Part shown: piece after piece, positions 54,395-63,917 of the stretch
Layout of the letters: each line of letters begins with the position of its first letter
Numbering within the stretch: the stretch's first letter is position 1
From: Caballeronia novacaledonica
GTDB taxonomy: Bacteria; Pseudomonadota; Gammaproteobacteria; Burkholderiales; Burkholderiaceae
Reading direction: 5' to 3'
Assembly: GCF_900258035.1 (NCBI RefSeq)
Contig: NZ_OGTP01000016.1
Location: 62,001 to 126,000 of the forward strand
Length of the DNA stretch: 64,000 nucleotides
The notes under the pieces: model-generated
What the model saw: only the letters and a program-made list of their open reading frames with translations
Told to the model about the DNA's origin: nothing
Database searches by the model: none
Position numbers and translations under genes: made by a program

Positions 54395-54910
54395 ATGAGC
54401 GACGCTCCGAAATCCGCGGCGATCGGCGACTACGTACTCGCCGAGAGCGTCGGCTACCTGATCAGCCGGGTGCGCTCGACCATGTGGAACATGGTCACGC
54501 AACATACGACCTCCGAACTGGGCATCACGAGCACGCAAGCAAGCATCCTCTTCATGCTGGCGGTCGGCAAGTGCCTGACGGCGGCGGACATCGCCCGCGA
54601 ATACGGGATCGATGCGAGCGCGGTGACGCGGCTCATCGACCGGCTGGAAAAGCGCGGCCTGCTCTCGCGCGTGCGCAGCGAGGAAGACCGGCGCGTCGTG
54701 CGCCTCGCGCTGACGGACGCAGGCCACGCGACCGCCGAAAAGATTCCCGCTATTTTCACGCGCGTGCTGGATAACCTGCTCACGGGCTTCACGCCCGAGG
54801 AAGTGGGCTTTCTGAAGAGTATGTTGCGCCGGATTCTGTCGAATTCCTGCGATCCTTCCGTGGCACCCTTGCTCGGCGGCAATGATAAGCCTGGTACGTC
54901 ATTGCGATGA
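54395..54910 (+). CDS. MarR-family transcriptional regulator of the efflux operon
   Basis: 171 residues. Winged-helix core: 'LGITSTQASILFMLAVGKCL', 'AADIAREYGIDASAVTRLID' and 'LEKRGLLSRVRSEEDRRVVR', the last being the wing with its conserved Asp-Arg. Family members are dimeric repressors released by phenolic or aromatic compounds. It is the first gene before an EmrAB-type pump, so it probably represses the operon and itself through sites at 54363-54378. Confidence 0.9.
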   Translation: MSDAPKSAAIGDYVLAESVGYLISRVRSTMWNMVTQHTTSELGITSTQASILFMLAVGKCLTAADIAREYGIDASAVTRLIDRLEKRGLLSRVRSEEDRRVVRLALTDAGHATAEKIPAIFTRVLDNLLTGFTPEEVGFLKSMLRRILSNSCDPSVAPLLGGNDKPGTSLR

Positions 54911-54985
54911 CAAGCAAATTTGGCATCGCAAGCCTACAAAATGATTGCAACGTCCATCTTTAATTCTCTTCTCAAGAGACGAGAT

Positions 54986-56497
54986 ATGAAACAGCTTTCC
55001 CTGTCCGCGCTTCCCGGCGAAAGCCGCGTGAAGAGCGCCGTGGCCGCCGCGATGACCGCGCTCGCGCTCACCGGTTGCGCGAACTACATGGGCATTTCGA
55101 GCGACAAACAGATCGCCGCGCCCGAAAACTTCGCGGCCACGCAGAGCCTGCCGGGACAAGGCGGCCAGTGGCCGACGCTCGACTGGACGAAGCAGTTCGG
55201 CGATCCGCAGTTGCCGCAACTGATCGACGAGGCACTCGCGGACAGTCCGACCATCGCGCAGGCGCAATCGCGCATCGCGAAGGCGTCGTCGTATATCGAG
55301 ACGTCGCGCTCGGCGCTCTATCCGAAGGTCAACGGCTCGTATTCGTGGACGCGCGAGCTGTATTCCGCCAACGCCCTCTTCCCGCCGCCGTACGGCGGCA
55401 CGTGGTTCAGCGAGAACAACGTGCTGGCGAGCGCGTCGTGGGAACTCGACCTGTGGGGCAAGAACCGCTCGCGGCTGAACGTGGCGGTCTCGCAGGAAAA
55501 GGCCGCCGAGGCGGACATGCAGCAGGCGCGCGTGACGCTGGCTGCATCGGTCGCGCGCACGTACAACCAGCTCGCGCTGCTCTATGCGCTGCGCGATGTC
55601 GCCCAGCGCGAGATCGCGAATCGGCAGGATGTCGGGCGCATCACGAACGGGCGCGTCGCGGCCGGACTCGATACCAACGTCGAGCGCCGCACCGCGGAAG
55701 GCAACGTCGCGACGAGCCAGACTAATTCGACCGAACTCGACGGGCAGATCGAAACCGTTCGCTATCAGCTCGCCGCGCTGCTCGGCAAAGGTCCGGACCG
55801 CGGCCTGCAGATCGCCAAACCCGTGATCGATCCGAACGTCAACGTGACGCTGCCCGACAACGTTCCTGCCGACCTCGTCGCGCGCCGCCCGGACATCGTC
55901 GCCGCGCGCTGGCAGGTCGAAGCCGCGACGCACAACATCAAGGAAGCGAAGGCCGAGTTCTTCCCGGACATCAACCTCGCGGCGGGCTTCGGTTTCGACG
56001 CGTTCGGCTGGGGCCGCTTCCTGCAGGCGAGCAGCCGCCAGATTCAGATCGGGCCGGCGGTGCATCTGCCGATCTTCGACGCCGGCGCGCTGCGGGCCCA
56101 GTTGAAGGGCCGTTACGCCGACTTCGAGGGCGATATCGCGAATTACAACCAGACGCTCATCAACGCGATGAACGACGTCGCGACCAACATCGCGGCGATC
56201 CGCTCGCTCGACAAGCAGATGGCCGACGCCCAGCGCGCGCTCGCGGCGGCGTCGAGCGCGTATCAGCTCGCGGTGATCCGCTACAAGGCCGGCCTGTCAC
56301 CGCAATTGCAGGTGCTCAACGCCGACGAAAACCGTCTCGCGAATGAGCAGACCGTGACGAACCTGCGCCTGAAACGCACCGATCTGCAAATCGCGCTGGT
56401 CAAGTCGCTCGGAGGCGGCTTCGACGCGACGAGCACGAATCTCGCGATCGACGGCAGCGGGCAGCAGCAGGCGGCAACTCAGACGCCGTCGAAGTAA
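54986..56497 (+). CDS. outer-membrane efflux lipoprotein (NodT/OprM family)
   Basis: 503 residues from ATG 54986. Lipoprotein signal with lipobox LTGC (near residue 31; the N-terminus before it is long). Two outer-membrane-factor repeats: the first with 'SASWELDLWGKNRSRLNVAV', the second with 'RPDIVAARWQVEAATHNIKE' and 'VHLPIFDAGALRAQLKGRY'. It forms the trimeric exit duct for the pump encoded next. The frame opens at 54920, but those 22 codons precede the normal signal peptide. Confidence 0.92.
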   Translation: MKQLSLSALPGESRVKSAVAAAMTALALTGCANYMGISSDKQIAAPENFAATQSLPGQGGQWPTLDWTKQFGDPQLPQLIDEALADSPTIAQAQSRIAKASSYIETSRSALYPKVNGSYSWTRELYSANALFPPPYGGTWFSENNVLASASWELDLWGKNRSRLNVAVSQEKAAEADMQQARVTLAASVARTYNQLALLYALRDVAQREIANRQDVGRITNGRVAAGLDTNVERRTAEGNVATSQTNSTELDGQIETVRYQLAALLGKGPDRGLQIAKPVIDPNVNVTLPDNVPADLVARRPDIVAARWQVEAATHNIKEAKAEFFPDINLAAGFGFDAFGWGRFLQASSRQIQIGPAVHLPIFDAGALRAQLKGRYADFEGDIANYNQTLINAMNDVATNIAAIRSLDKQMADAQRALAAASSAYQLAVIRYKAGLSPQLQVLNADENRLANEQTVTNLRLKRTDLQIALVKSLGGGFDATSTNLAIDGSGQQQAATQTPSK

Positions 56498-56548
56498 GCC
56501 GCGCACAAGAACACGCATCAAGACCAATACGGAAATTCGGAGTCTTTC

Positions 56549-57796
56549 ATGAGCGACCCTCAACAAACCGCAGCCGCGCCCGCGCCAAAGCCCAGCAACG
56601 GCAAACGCCGCCGGCTGATGACGCTGATCGTGCTCGTCATCATCATCGCCGCCGTCGCGTACGGGCTGTACTACTTCCTCGTCGCGCGCTTTCACGAGTC
56701 GACCGACGACGCCTACGTCAACGGCAACGTCGTGCAGATCACGCCGCAGGTCGTCGGCACGGTGATCTCGGTGAACGCGGACGACACGCAGACCGTGAAG
56801 GTCGGCGATCCGCTCGTCGCGCTCGATCCGGCCGACTCCAAGGTCGCGCTGGATCAGGCCGAAGCGAATCTCGCGCAGACGGTGCGTCAGGTGCGCACGT
56901 TCTTCGTGAACAACAACCAGTACGAAGCGCAGATCGCCTTGCGCAAGTCGGATCTGTCGCGCGCACAGGACGATCTGAAGCGCCGCATGCAGGTTGCGCA
57001 GACCGGCGCGGTGTCGCAGGAAGAAATCTCGCACGCCCGCGACGCGGTTCGCAGCGCGCAGGCCGCGCTCGACGCCGCCGACCAGGAACTCGCGTCGAAC
57101 CGTTCGCTCACGGCCAACACGACGATCGCCGATCACCCGAACGTGCTCGCGGCCGCCGCGAAGGTGCGCGACTCGTACATCAACTTCGCGCGCAACACGC
57201 TGCCGGCGCCGGTGACGGGCTACGTCGCGAAGCGCTCGGTGCAGGTCGGCCAGCGCGTCTCGCCGGGCAATCCGCTGATGGCGATCGTGCCGCTCAACGG
57301 CGTGTGGGTCGACGCGAACTTCAAGGAAGTGCAACTGAAGCACATGCGCATCGGCCAGCCGGTGGAACTGACGGCCGACCTGTACGGTTCGAGCGTCGTG
57401 TATCACGGCAAGGTCATCGGCTTCTCGGCCGGCACGGGCTCGGCGTTCTCGCTCCTGCCCGCGCAGAACGCGACCGGCAACTGGATCAAGGTCGTGCAAC
57501 GCCTGCCGGTGCGGATCGAGCTCGACCCCAAGGAACTGGAGCAGCATCCGCTGCGCATCGGCCTCTCGATGAACGTCGACGTCACGATCAAGAACGAGGA
57601 AGGCGGCCAGCTCGGCAACGCGCAGAACACGGTCTACCAGACCAACGTGTTCGACAACTATGGCGCGCAGGCCGATCAGGAAATCGCGCGCATCATCCAG
57701 CAGAACGCGGGCACGGGCGCGGGGTCGCCGGCGCAGAGCACGTCGAAGGCGCCTGGCCGCGCGACGAAGTCCGCATCGGCCGCCAAGCTGATGTAA
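56549..57796 (+). CDS. EmrA-type periplasmic adaptor (HlyD family)
   Basis: 415 residues. One N-terminal membrane helix ('LMTLIVLVIIIAAVAYGLYY'), then 'ESTDDAYVNGNVVQITPQVV' (lipoyl half), a coiled-coil hairpin near residues 100-190, and the second lipoyl and beta-barrel parts with 'APVTGYVAKRSVQVGQRVSP' and 'VWVDANFKEVQLKHMRIGQP'. It links the inner-membrane transporter to the outer-membrane duct. The C-terminal ~30 residues are Ala/Ser-rich and unstructured. Confidence 0.94.
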   Translation: MSDPQQTAAAPAPKPSNGKRRRLMTLIVLVIIIAAVAYGLYYFLVARFHESTDDAYVNGNVVQITPQVVGTVISVNADDTQTVKVGDPLVALDPADSKVALDQAEANLAQTVRQVRTFFVNNNQYEAQIALRKSDLSRAQDDLKRRMQVAQTGAVSQEEISHARDAVRSAQAALDAADQELASNRSLTANTTIADHPNVLAAAAKVRDSYINFARNTLPAPVTGYVAKRSVQVGQRVSPGNPLMAIVPLNGVWVDANFKEVQLKHMRIGQPVELTADLYGSSVVYHGKVIGFSAGTGSAFSLLPAQNATGNWIKVVQRLPVRIELDPKELEQHPLRIGLSMNVDVTIKNEEGGQLGNAQNTVYQTNVFDNYGAQADQEIARIIQQNAGTGAGSPAQSTSKAPGRATKSASAAKLM

Positions 57797-57809
57797 GCGG
57801 ATTCGCCTC

Positions 57810-59369
57810 ATGTCTTCGCAAAATGTCGTTCATGCGCCGCTGTCGGGCGGAAAGCTGGTCATCGGGACGATCGCCGTATCGCTCGCCGTGTTCATGAACG
57901 TGCTCGACACGTCGATCGCGAACGTCTCGATTCCCTCGATCTCCGGCGACCTCGGCGTCTCGTCGGATCAGGGCACGTGGGTCATCACGTCGTTCGCGGT
58001 CGCCAATGCGATCTCGGTGCCGCTTACCGGCTGGCTCACGCAGCGTATCGGACAAGTGCGGCTCTTCCTCGGCTCGATCATTCTGTTCGTGCTCGCGTCG
58101 TGGCTCTGCGGCCTTGCGCCGACGCTGCCGTTCCTGCTCGCCGCGCGCGTGCTGCAAGGCGCGGTCGCCGGCCCGATGATCCCGCTGTCGCAAACGCTCC
58201 TGCTCGCGAGTTATCCGCGCGAAAAAGCGCCGATGGCGCTCTCCATGTGGTCGATGACCACGCTCATCGCGCCGGTCGCGGGCCCGATTCTCGGCGGCTG
58301 GATCTCGGACAACATCTCGTGGCCGTGGATTTTCTACGTGAACATTCCGGTCGGCATCGGGGCGGCGATCGCCACGTTCGCGATCTTCCGCGACCGCGAT
58401 TCCGCGATCCGCAAGGCGCCGATCGACACGGTCGGGCTCGCGCTGCTGGTGATCTGGGTCGGCTCGCTGCAGGTCATGCTCGACAAGGGCAAGGATCTCG
58501 ACTGGTTCAACTCGACGACGATCGTCGTGCTCGCGCTGGTCGCGGTGATTTCGTTCGCGTTTTTTATCGTCTGGGAGCTGACGGCGGAGCATCCGGTCGT
58601 GGATTTGTCGCTATTCGCGCTGCGCAATTTCAGCGGCGGCACGATTGCGCTCTCGGTCGGCTACGGTCTGTATTTCGGCAATCTCGTGCTGCTGCCGCTG
58701 TGGTTGCAGACCGTCATCGGCTATACGGCGACAGATGCGGGTCTCGTTATGGCGCCCGTCGGTGTGTTCGCGGTGCTGCTCTCGCCGCTGACCGGCAAGT
58801 TCCTGCCGCGCATGGACCCGCGCCGCATTGCGACGGCCGCGTTCCTCGTGTTCGCGCTGTGCTTCTGGATGCGCTCGCGCTACACGACCGGCGTCGATAC
58901 ATGGTCGCTCACGCTGCCCACGCTGGTTCAGGGTATCGCGATGGCGGGCTTCTTCATTCCGCTGGTGTCGATCACGCTGTCGGGCTTGCCGGGGCATCGG
59001 ATTCCGGCGGCGTCGGGCTTGTCGAACTTCGTGCGGATCATGTGCGGCGGCATCGGCACGTCGATTTTCTCGACGGCGTGGGAGCATCGCTCGATCGTGC
59101 ATCACGCGCAACTCGTCGAGCAGGCCAACTCGTACAACCCTGTCTTCGCGAACTCGATGCAGCAGATGGGCGCGCTCGGCTTCTCGAAGGAACAGACCTA
59201 CGGCATGTACAACAGCATGGCGACACAGCAGGCCGCGCAGCTCGGCGTGAACGACATGTTCTACATTTCGGCGGGGATTTTCGTCGCGCTGATCGCGCTG
59301 ATCTGGATCACGCGGCCGGAGCGCTCGGGCGGCGGGGATTCGGCGGCGGCGGCATCGGCGGCGCATTGA
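57810..59369 (+). CDS. EmrB-type DHA2 multidrug transporter
   Basis: 519 residues, 14 predicted membrane helices. DHA2 signature near the start 'VFMNVLDTSIANVSIPSISG', 'LTGWLTQRIGQVRLFLGSI', 'LLAARVLQGAVAGPMIPLSQ' and 'LIAPVAGPILGGWISDNISW' (the drug/H+ antiport motif C). With EmrA-like and the outer-membrane factor it makes a three-part proton-driven pump for hydrophobic toxins. Start 13 bp after emrA; a strong terminator ends the operon. Confidence 0.94.
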   Translation: MSSQNVVHAPLSGGKLVIGTIAVSLAVFMNVLDTSIANVSIPSISGDLGVSSDQGTWVITSFAVANAISVPLTGWLTQRIGQVRLFLGSIILFVLASWLCGLAPTLPFLLAARVLQGAVAGPMIPLSQTLLLASYPREKAPMALSMWSMTTLIAPVAGPILGGWISDNISWPWIFYVNIPVGIGAAIATFAIFRDRDSAIRKAPIDTVGLALLVIWVGSLQVMLDKGKDLDWFNSTTIVVLALVAVISFAFFIVWELTAEHPVVDLSLFALRNFSGGTIALSVGYGLYFGNLVLLPLWLQTVIGYTATDAGLVMAPVGVFAVLLSPLTGKFLPRMDPRRIATAAFLVFALCFWMRSRYTTGVDTWSLTLPTLVQGIAMAGFFIPLVSITLSGLPGHRIPAASGLSNFVRIMCGGIGTSIFSTAWEHRSIVHHAQLVEQANSYNPVFANSMQQMGALGFSKEQTYGMYNSMATQQAAQLGVNDMFYISAGIFVALIALIWITRPERSGGGDSAAAASAAH

Positions 59370-59393
59370 TCGGCTTGCCGATCGTGAAATGAA

Positions 59394-59431
59394 GAGAGCC
59401 CGGCTGAGCAATCAACCGGGCTCTTTTTTAT
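59394..59431 (+). terminator. rho-independent terminator of the efflux operon
   Basis: AGAGCCCGG ... CCGGGCTCT followed by TTTTTTATT, between the convergent emrB-like and truB genes. Confidence 0.88.
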
Positions 59432-60351
59432 TGCGTCGTGACGATCAACCGTTCGGGCGCGAGCACGCCCTCGCCCGCTCTTGCCACACCCAGCAAGCGC
59501 CCGCCTTCCTGCGCATAGACGCGCACACGACCGTCATCGAGGCGAGCCTTCACGACATCCGCGAGCCGCAGGCGTTGGCCGTGCAGGAAGCGTTGAGTCG
59601 CTTCGTCGTTCAGCTCGATCGCGGGAAACGTGGACAAGAGCGCATCGACAGGCTGAAGCCGCGCATCGCGCTCCGCTTCGTTCATGCCGGTGAGTTCCTC
59701 CAGCGTGACCGCATGTTCGAGCGTCAACGCGCCGACGCCCGTGCGCCGCAGCGCCGTCAGATGCGCGCCGCAGCCGAGCGCCTCGCCGATGTCTTCCGCC
59801 AGCGTGCGCACATACGTGCCCTTGCTGCACGTCACGCGAAACGTCACGAGCGGCAATGCGCACGCGATCATCTGCAATGCGTGAATCGTGACCTGACGGC
59901 CTTCGCGTTCCACCGTCTGACCTGCACGCGCGTATTCGTAGAGCGGCTTGCCGTCACGTTTCAGAGCGGAGTACATCGGCGGGATTTGGACGATCTCACC
60001 TTGGAATCGCGTCATCGCCTGCTCGACTGCATGCTCGTCGCACGTTACGTCGCGCGTGTCGATGGCCTCGCCTTCGGCATCTCCGGTCGTCGTGCGGATG
60101 CCGAGACGCATCGTCGCTTCGTAGGTCTTGTCCGCTTCGAGCAAGTCTTGCGAAAACTTCGTCGCTTCGCCGAAGCACAGCGGCAACAGACCCGTCGCGA
60201 GCGGATCGAGCGTGCCCGTATGGCCCGCCTTCTTCGCGAGATAAATCCGCTTCGCTTTGATGAGCGCGTCGTTGCTCGACAGCCCGAGCGGCTTGTCCAG
60301 CAGCAGCACGCCGTCCAGCGCGCGGCGCGGAATCTTCGGACCGCCCTTCAC
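59428..60351 (-). CDS. truB: tRNA pseudouridine(55) synthase TruB
   Basis: 307 residues from GTG 60351. The catalytic Asp is in 'KAGHTGTLDPLATGLLPLCF'; other TruB blocks are 'GVLLLDKPLGLSSNDALIKA' and 'GTYVRTLAEDIGEALGCGAH'. It makes pseudouridine 55 in the T loop of tRNAs. GTG follows the rbfA stop without a gap (TGAGTG), so translation is coupled. Confidence 0.96.
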   Translation of the reverse strand: MKGGPKIPRRALDGVLLLDKPLGLSSNDALIKAKRIYLAKKAGHTGTLDPLATGLLPLCFGEATKFSQDLLEADKTYEATMRLGIRTTTGDAEGEAIDTRDVTCDEHAVEQAMTRFQGEIVQIPPMYSALKRDGKPLYEYARAGQTVEREGRQVTIHALQMIACALPLVTFRVTCSKGTYVRTLAEDIGEALGCGAHLTALRRTGVGALTLEHAVTLEELTGMNEAERDARLQPVDALLSTFPAIELNDEATQRFLHGQRLRLADVVKARLDDGRVRVYAQEGGRLLGVARAGEGVLAPERLIVTTQ

Positions 60352-60726
60352 TCACGCACCTTCGTCATCTTTGGCGCGCGAGGCGTTCGCTTCGTCGATC
60401 AGGCGCGACATCTCGACGGCCTTCTCGATCGTCTGGTCGTAGTGGAAATGCAGCGTCGGCACCGTATGAATGTGCAGGCGCTTGAACAGCATATTGTGCA
60501 GATGCCCCGCGGCATGATTCAGACCTTGCTCGGTCTGTTTCGGATCGCCGGTGAGCGTCGTGAAGTAGACCTTCGCGTGCGCGTAGTCGGGCGTGAGTTC
60601 GACGCTTTGAATCGTCACGAGCCCGATGCGCGGGTCTTTCACCTCGCGCAGCAGTTCCGAAAGATCGCGCTGGATCTGATCCGCAATCTGCACGTTGCGG
60701 TTCGCGGATGTCCGTCTTTTAGCCAT
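60352..60726 (-). CDS. rbfA: 30S ribosome-binding factor RbfA
   Basis: 124 residues. Family core 'DQIQRDLSELLREVKDPRIG' and 'TIQSVELTPDYAHAKVYF', a single KH-like domain. It helps mature the 16S 5' end and 30S subunit. Lies between infB and truB in the conserved order. Confidence 0.96.
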   Translation of the reverse strand: MAKRRTSANRNVQIADQIQRDLSELLREVKDPRIGLVTIQSVELTPDYAHAKVYFTTLTGDPKQTEQGLNHAAGHLHNMLFKRLHIHTVPTLHFHYDQTIEKAVEMSRLIDEANASRAKDDEGA

Positions 60727-60761
60727 GATGTCGTTTCCGTGTTTCTTTCGCTGCCGCCTGA

Positions 60762-60806
60762 AGCAAAAAGGGCGGAGCGAGCCGCCAGGCTCACCCCGCC
60801 CTTTTC
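60762..60806 (-). terminator. terminator-like hairpin between infB and rbfA
   Basis: Minus strand: AAGGGCGG, ~20-nt loop with its own pairing, CCGCCCTT, then TTTGC. It could reduce read-through from infB to rbfA-truB. Confidence 0.6.
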
Positions 60807-60821
60807 TCGGCGGCTAGCGCA

Positions 60822-63800
60822 TTACAGTGTGCGAGCCACTTCCGTCACTTCGAAGACTTCGAACTGGTCGCCTTCCACGATGTCGCTGAAGTTCTTGATC
60901 GACATACCGCACTCGAAGCCCTGACGCACTTCCTTGACGTCGTCCTTGAAGCGCTTGAGCGAATCGAGCTCGCCGGTGTGGATCACGACGTTGTTGCGGA
61001 TCACGCGCACCGACGAGGAGCGCTTGACCACGCCGTCCGTGACCATACAACCCGCGATCAGGCCGACCTTCGGCACGCGGATGACCTGACGCACCTCGAC
61101 CATGCCCGTCACCGTCTCGCGCTTCTCCGGCGCGAGCATGCCGGACATTGCCGCCTTCACTTCATCCACTGCGTCGTAGATGATGTTGTAGTAGCGGATG
61201 TCGATGCCATTCGCCTCGGCCACCTTGCGCGCCTGTGCATCCGCACGCGTGTTGAAGCCGATGATGACCGCCTTCGAAGCCGTCGCCAGATTGACGTCCG
61301 ATTCGCTGATCGCGCCGACCGCGCTGTGCACGATCTGCACGCGCACTTCGCTGGTCGACAGCTTGAGCAGCGACTGAACCAGCGCTTCCTGCGAGCCCTG
61401 CACGTCCGCCTTGACGATGAGCGGCAGATTCTGCACTTCGCCTTCGCCCATCTGCTCGAGCATGTTCTCGAGCTTGGCGGCCTGCTGCTTCGCCAGCTTG
61501 ACGTCGCGGAACTTGCCCTGACGGAACAGCGCGATTTCGCGCGCCTTGCGTTCGTCCGGCAGCACGATGACTTCCTCGCCCGCCGCCGGCACTTCGGACA
61601 GACCCTGGATTTCCACCGGGATCGACGGACCGGCCGACTTCGTCGGCTTGCCGGTTTCGTCGAGCATCGCGCGGACGCGGCCGTAGGCGCTGCCCGCGAG
61701 AACCACGTCGCCGCGATTCAGCGTGCCGGACTGCACCAGAATGGTCGCCACCGGACCCTTGCCCTTGTCGAGCTTCGCTTCGATGACGAGACCCTTTGCG
61801 GCCGCTTCGACCGGTGCGGTCAGTTCCAGCACTTCGGCTTGCAGCGACACGTTTTCCAGCAGGTCGTCGATGCCGCGGCCGGTCTTCGCCGACACTTCGA
61901 TGAACGGCGAATCGCCGCCGTACTCTTCCGGCACCACACCTTCCGCGACGAGTTCCTGCTTCACGCGGTCCGGGTTGGCTTCCGGCTTGTCGATCTTGTT
62001 GATCGCGACGACGATCGGCACGCCACCCGCCTTCGCGTGGGCAATCGCTTCCTTCGTCTGCGGCATCACGCCGTCGTCGGCCGCGACCACCAGAATGACG
62101 ATGTCGGTCGCCTTCGCTCCGCGCGCACGCATGGCCGTGAAGGCCTCGTGACCCGGCGTGTCGAGGAAGGTGATGACGCCGCGCGGCGTTTCGACGTGAT
62201 ACGCGCCGATATGCTGCGTGATGCCGCCCGCTTCGCCCGCCGCCACTTTCGCGCGACGGATGTAGTCGAGCAGCGAAGTCTTGCCGTGGTCGACGTGACC
62301 CATGACGGTGACGACCGGCGGACGCGGCAGCTTCTCCGCCGTGTCTTCCGTGGCTTCGCCTTCGACGAGCAGCGCTTCCGGATCGTCCAGCTTCGCCGCG
62401 ACCGCGCGATGGCCCAGTTCCTCGACGACGATCATCGCCGTTTCCTGATCCAGCACCTGGTTGATCGTGACCATCTGGCCGAGCTTCATCATCACCTTGA
62501 TGACTTCCGAAGCCTTCACCGACATCTTGTGCGCGAGATCCGCCACCGAAATGGTTTCCGGCACATGGATTTCGCGGATGATCGGCTCGGTCGGCGCCTG
62601 GAACGACGTCGCCTGCTCCTGATGCTTGCCGCGACCCTTCGGACCGCCGCGCCAGCCGCGATCGACGCCGCCGCTCGAATCGCCACGCGTCTTCATGCCG
62701 CGGCGCTTCGATGCGTCGTCCTGCTGCCAGCCGCCCTTGCCGGCCTTCTTCTTGTCGCCAGCGCCTGCCGGTGCCGTCGATGCGGGAGCCGCCGCGCCAC
62801 CCGCAGCCGGTTTTTTCGCCGCTGCCGCGGGACGCGGCGCCTGCGCGCCTTCCGGCTTCGCGGGCTTGTGCAGCGTGCCCTTCGCTTCGGCGGCCTTGGC
62901 CGCTTCAGCCGGCTTCGCCGCGGCCGGCGCCGGTTCCGGCGCCTTGACCTGCGCCTTGCGCGGCGTGCTCATCATTTCGCGGATTGCGCGCGCTTCGGCT
63001 TCCGCCGCCGCGCGACGCTTCGCGATGGCTTCCTGCTCCAGACGCGCCTTTTCGGCCTTGGCCTTCGCGTCTTCTTCCGCCTTCTTCGCGGCTTCGCGCT
63101 GAGCCGCACGCTCGCTCGCTGCCTTCTCTTCCGCAGCCTTCTCGGCGATTGCGGCGGCTTCGCGTTGCGCGGTATCGTCCTGCTTCGGTTCCGGCTTGGC
63201 TTCGACTGCCGGCTGCGCGCGCGTTTCCTGACGCGCGGCCTGCGCCGCACGCGAGATTTCCGCCGCCTGAGCCGCAGCCGCCGCACGGCGCGCCGCTTCC
63301 TCTTCCTGCTTCTTGCGCTCGGCTTCCGCCGCTTCCTCGCGGGCGCGGCGCTCGGCTTCCTCGCGCTCGAGTTTCGCCTGTTGTTCCTTCAGCTCGCGCT
63401 CTTCGCGCTCGAGCTGCTCGGCGGCGCGACGCGCTTCTTCCTCGCGGCGCTGCAGTTCGGCCTCGTCGACTTCCGGCTCTTCGACGTGATTCGCCGACGC
63501 CTCGGCCTGTTCCAGACCGGGTTCGTCACGCTTCACGAAAACACGCTTCTTGCGCACCTCGACCTGAATGGTGCGAGCCTTACCCGTTGCGTCGGATTGC
63601 TTGATCTCCGACGTATGCCGGCGGGTCAGAGTGATCTTGCGCTTGTCGGCGTCGGCGGAGCCGTGCGACTTGCGCAAATGATCGAGCAGACGCGCCTTGT
63701 CCGTTTCGGACAGGTCGTCGTTCGCGCTCGCTTTCTGTACGCCAGCCGCCTGCAGTTGCTCCAGCAGCACGCCTGCAGGCATTTTCAGTTCCGCGGCAAA

Positions 63801-63824
63801 TTGGGCTACGTTGTTACTCGCCAT
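60822..63824 (-). CDS. infB: translation initiation factor IF-2
   Basis: 1000 residues, long as in beta-proteobacteria. The N-terminal IF2-N domain ('AQFAAELKMPAGVLLEQLQA') is followed by ~330 residues of highly charged Glu/Ala/Arg/Lys coiled coil and a second IF2-N-type domain ('SVADLAHKMSVKASEVIKVM'). The G domain has 'VTVMGHVDHGKTSLLDYIRR', 'ITFLDTPGHEAFTAMRARGA' and 'PIVVAINKIDKPEANPDR'. The C-terminal domains bind fMet-tRNA. Downstream of nusA in the conserved operon. Confidence 0.98.
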   Translation of the reverse strand: MASNNVAQFAAELKMPAGVLLEQLQAAGVQKASANDDLSETDKARLLDHLRKSHGSADADKRKITLTRRHTSEIKQSDATGKARTIQVEVRKKRVFVKRDEPGLEQAEASANHVEEPEVDEAELQRREEEARRAAEQLEREERELKEQQAKLEREEAERRAREEAAEAERKKQEEEAARRAAAAAQAAEISRAAQAARQETRAQPAVEAKPEPKQDDTAQREAAAIAEKAAEEKAASERAAQREAAKKAEEDAKAKAEKARLEQEAIAKRRAAAEAEARAIREMMSTPRKAQVKAPEPAPAAAKPAEAAKAAEAKGTLHKPAKPEGAQAPRPAAAAKKPAAGGAAAPASTAPAGAGDKKKAGKGGWQQDDASKRRGMKTRGDSSGGVDRGWRGGPKGRGKHQEQATSFQAPTEPIIREIHVPETISVADLAHKMSVKASEVIKVMMKLGQMVTINQVLDQETAMIVVEELGHRAVAAKLDDPEALLVEGEATEDTAEKLPRPPVVTVMGHVDHGKTSLLDYIRRAKVAAGEAGGITQHIGAYHVETPRGVITFLDTPGHEAFTAMRARGAKATDIVILVVAADDGVMPQTKEAIAHAKAGGVPIVVAINKIDKPEANPDRVKQELVAEGVVPEEYGGDSPFIEVSAKTGRGIDDLLENVSLQAEVLELTAPVEAAAKGLVIEAKLDKGKGPVATILVQSGTLNRGDVVLAGSAYGRVRAMLDETGKPTKSAGPSIPVEIQGLSEVPAAGEEVIVLPDERKAREIALFRQGKFRDVKLAKQQAAKLENMLEQMGEGEVQNLPLIVKADVQGSQEALVQSLLKLSTSEVRVQIVHSAVGAISESDVNLATASKAVIIGFNTRADAQARKVAEANGIDIRYYNIIYDAVDEVKAAMSGMLAPEKRETVTGMVEVRQVIRVPKVGLIAGCMVTDGVVKRSSSVRVIRNNVVIHTGELDSLKRFKDDVKEVRQGFECGMSIKNFSDIVEGDQFEVFEVTEVARTL

Positions 63825-63917
63825 TCATTCCTCTTGATGCAAGGACAGATCCTTGCGGTTAGATCGGGGTCACGCGGCCAGACAGGCCGCCAAATATCAG
63901 TGCGCCATGGTCATTTC

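Noticed and set aside
62626..63604. Plus-strand frames opposite the charged region of infB
   Set aside because: Pro/Ala/Arg-rich mirror of the Glu/Ala/Lys coding repeats of infB.
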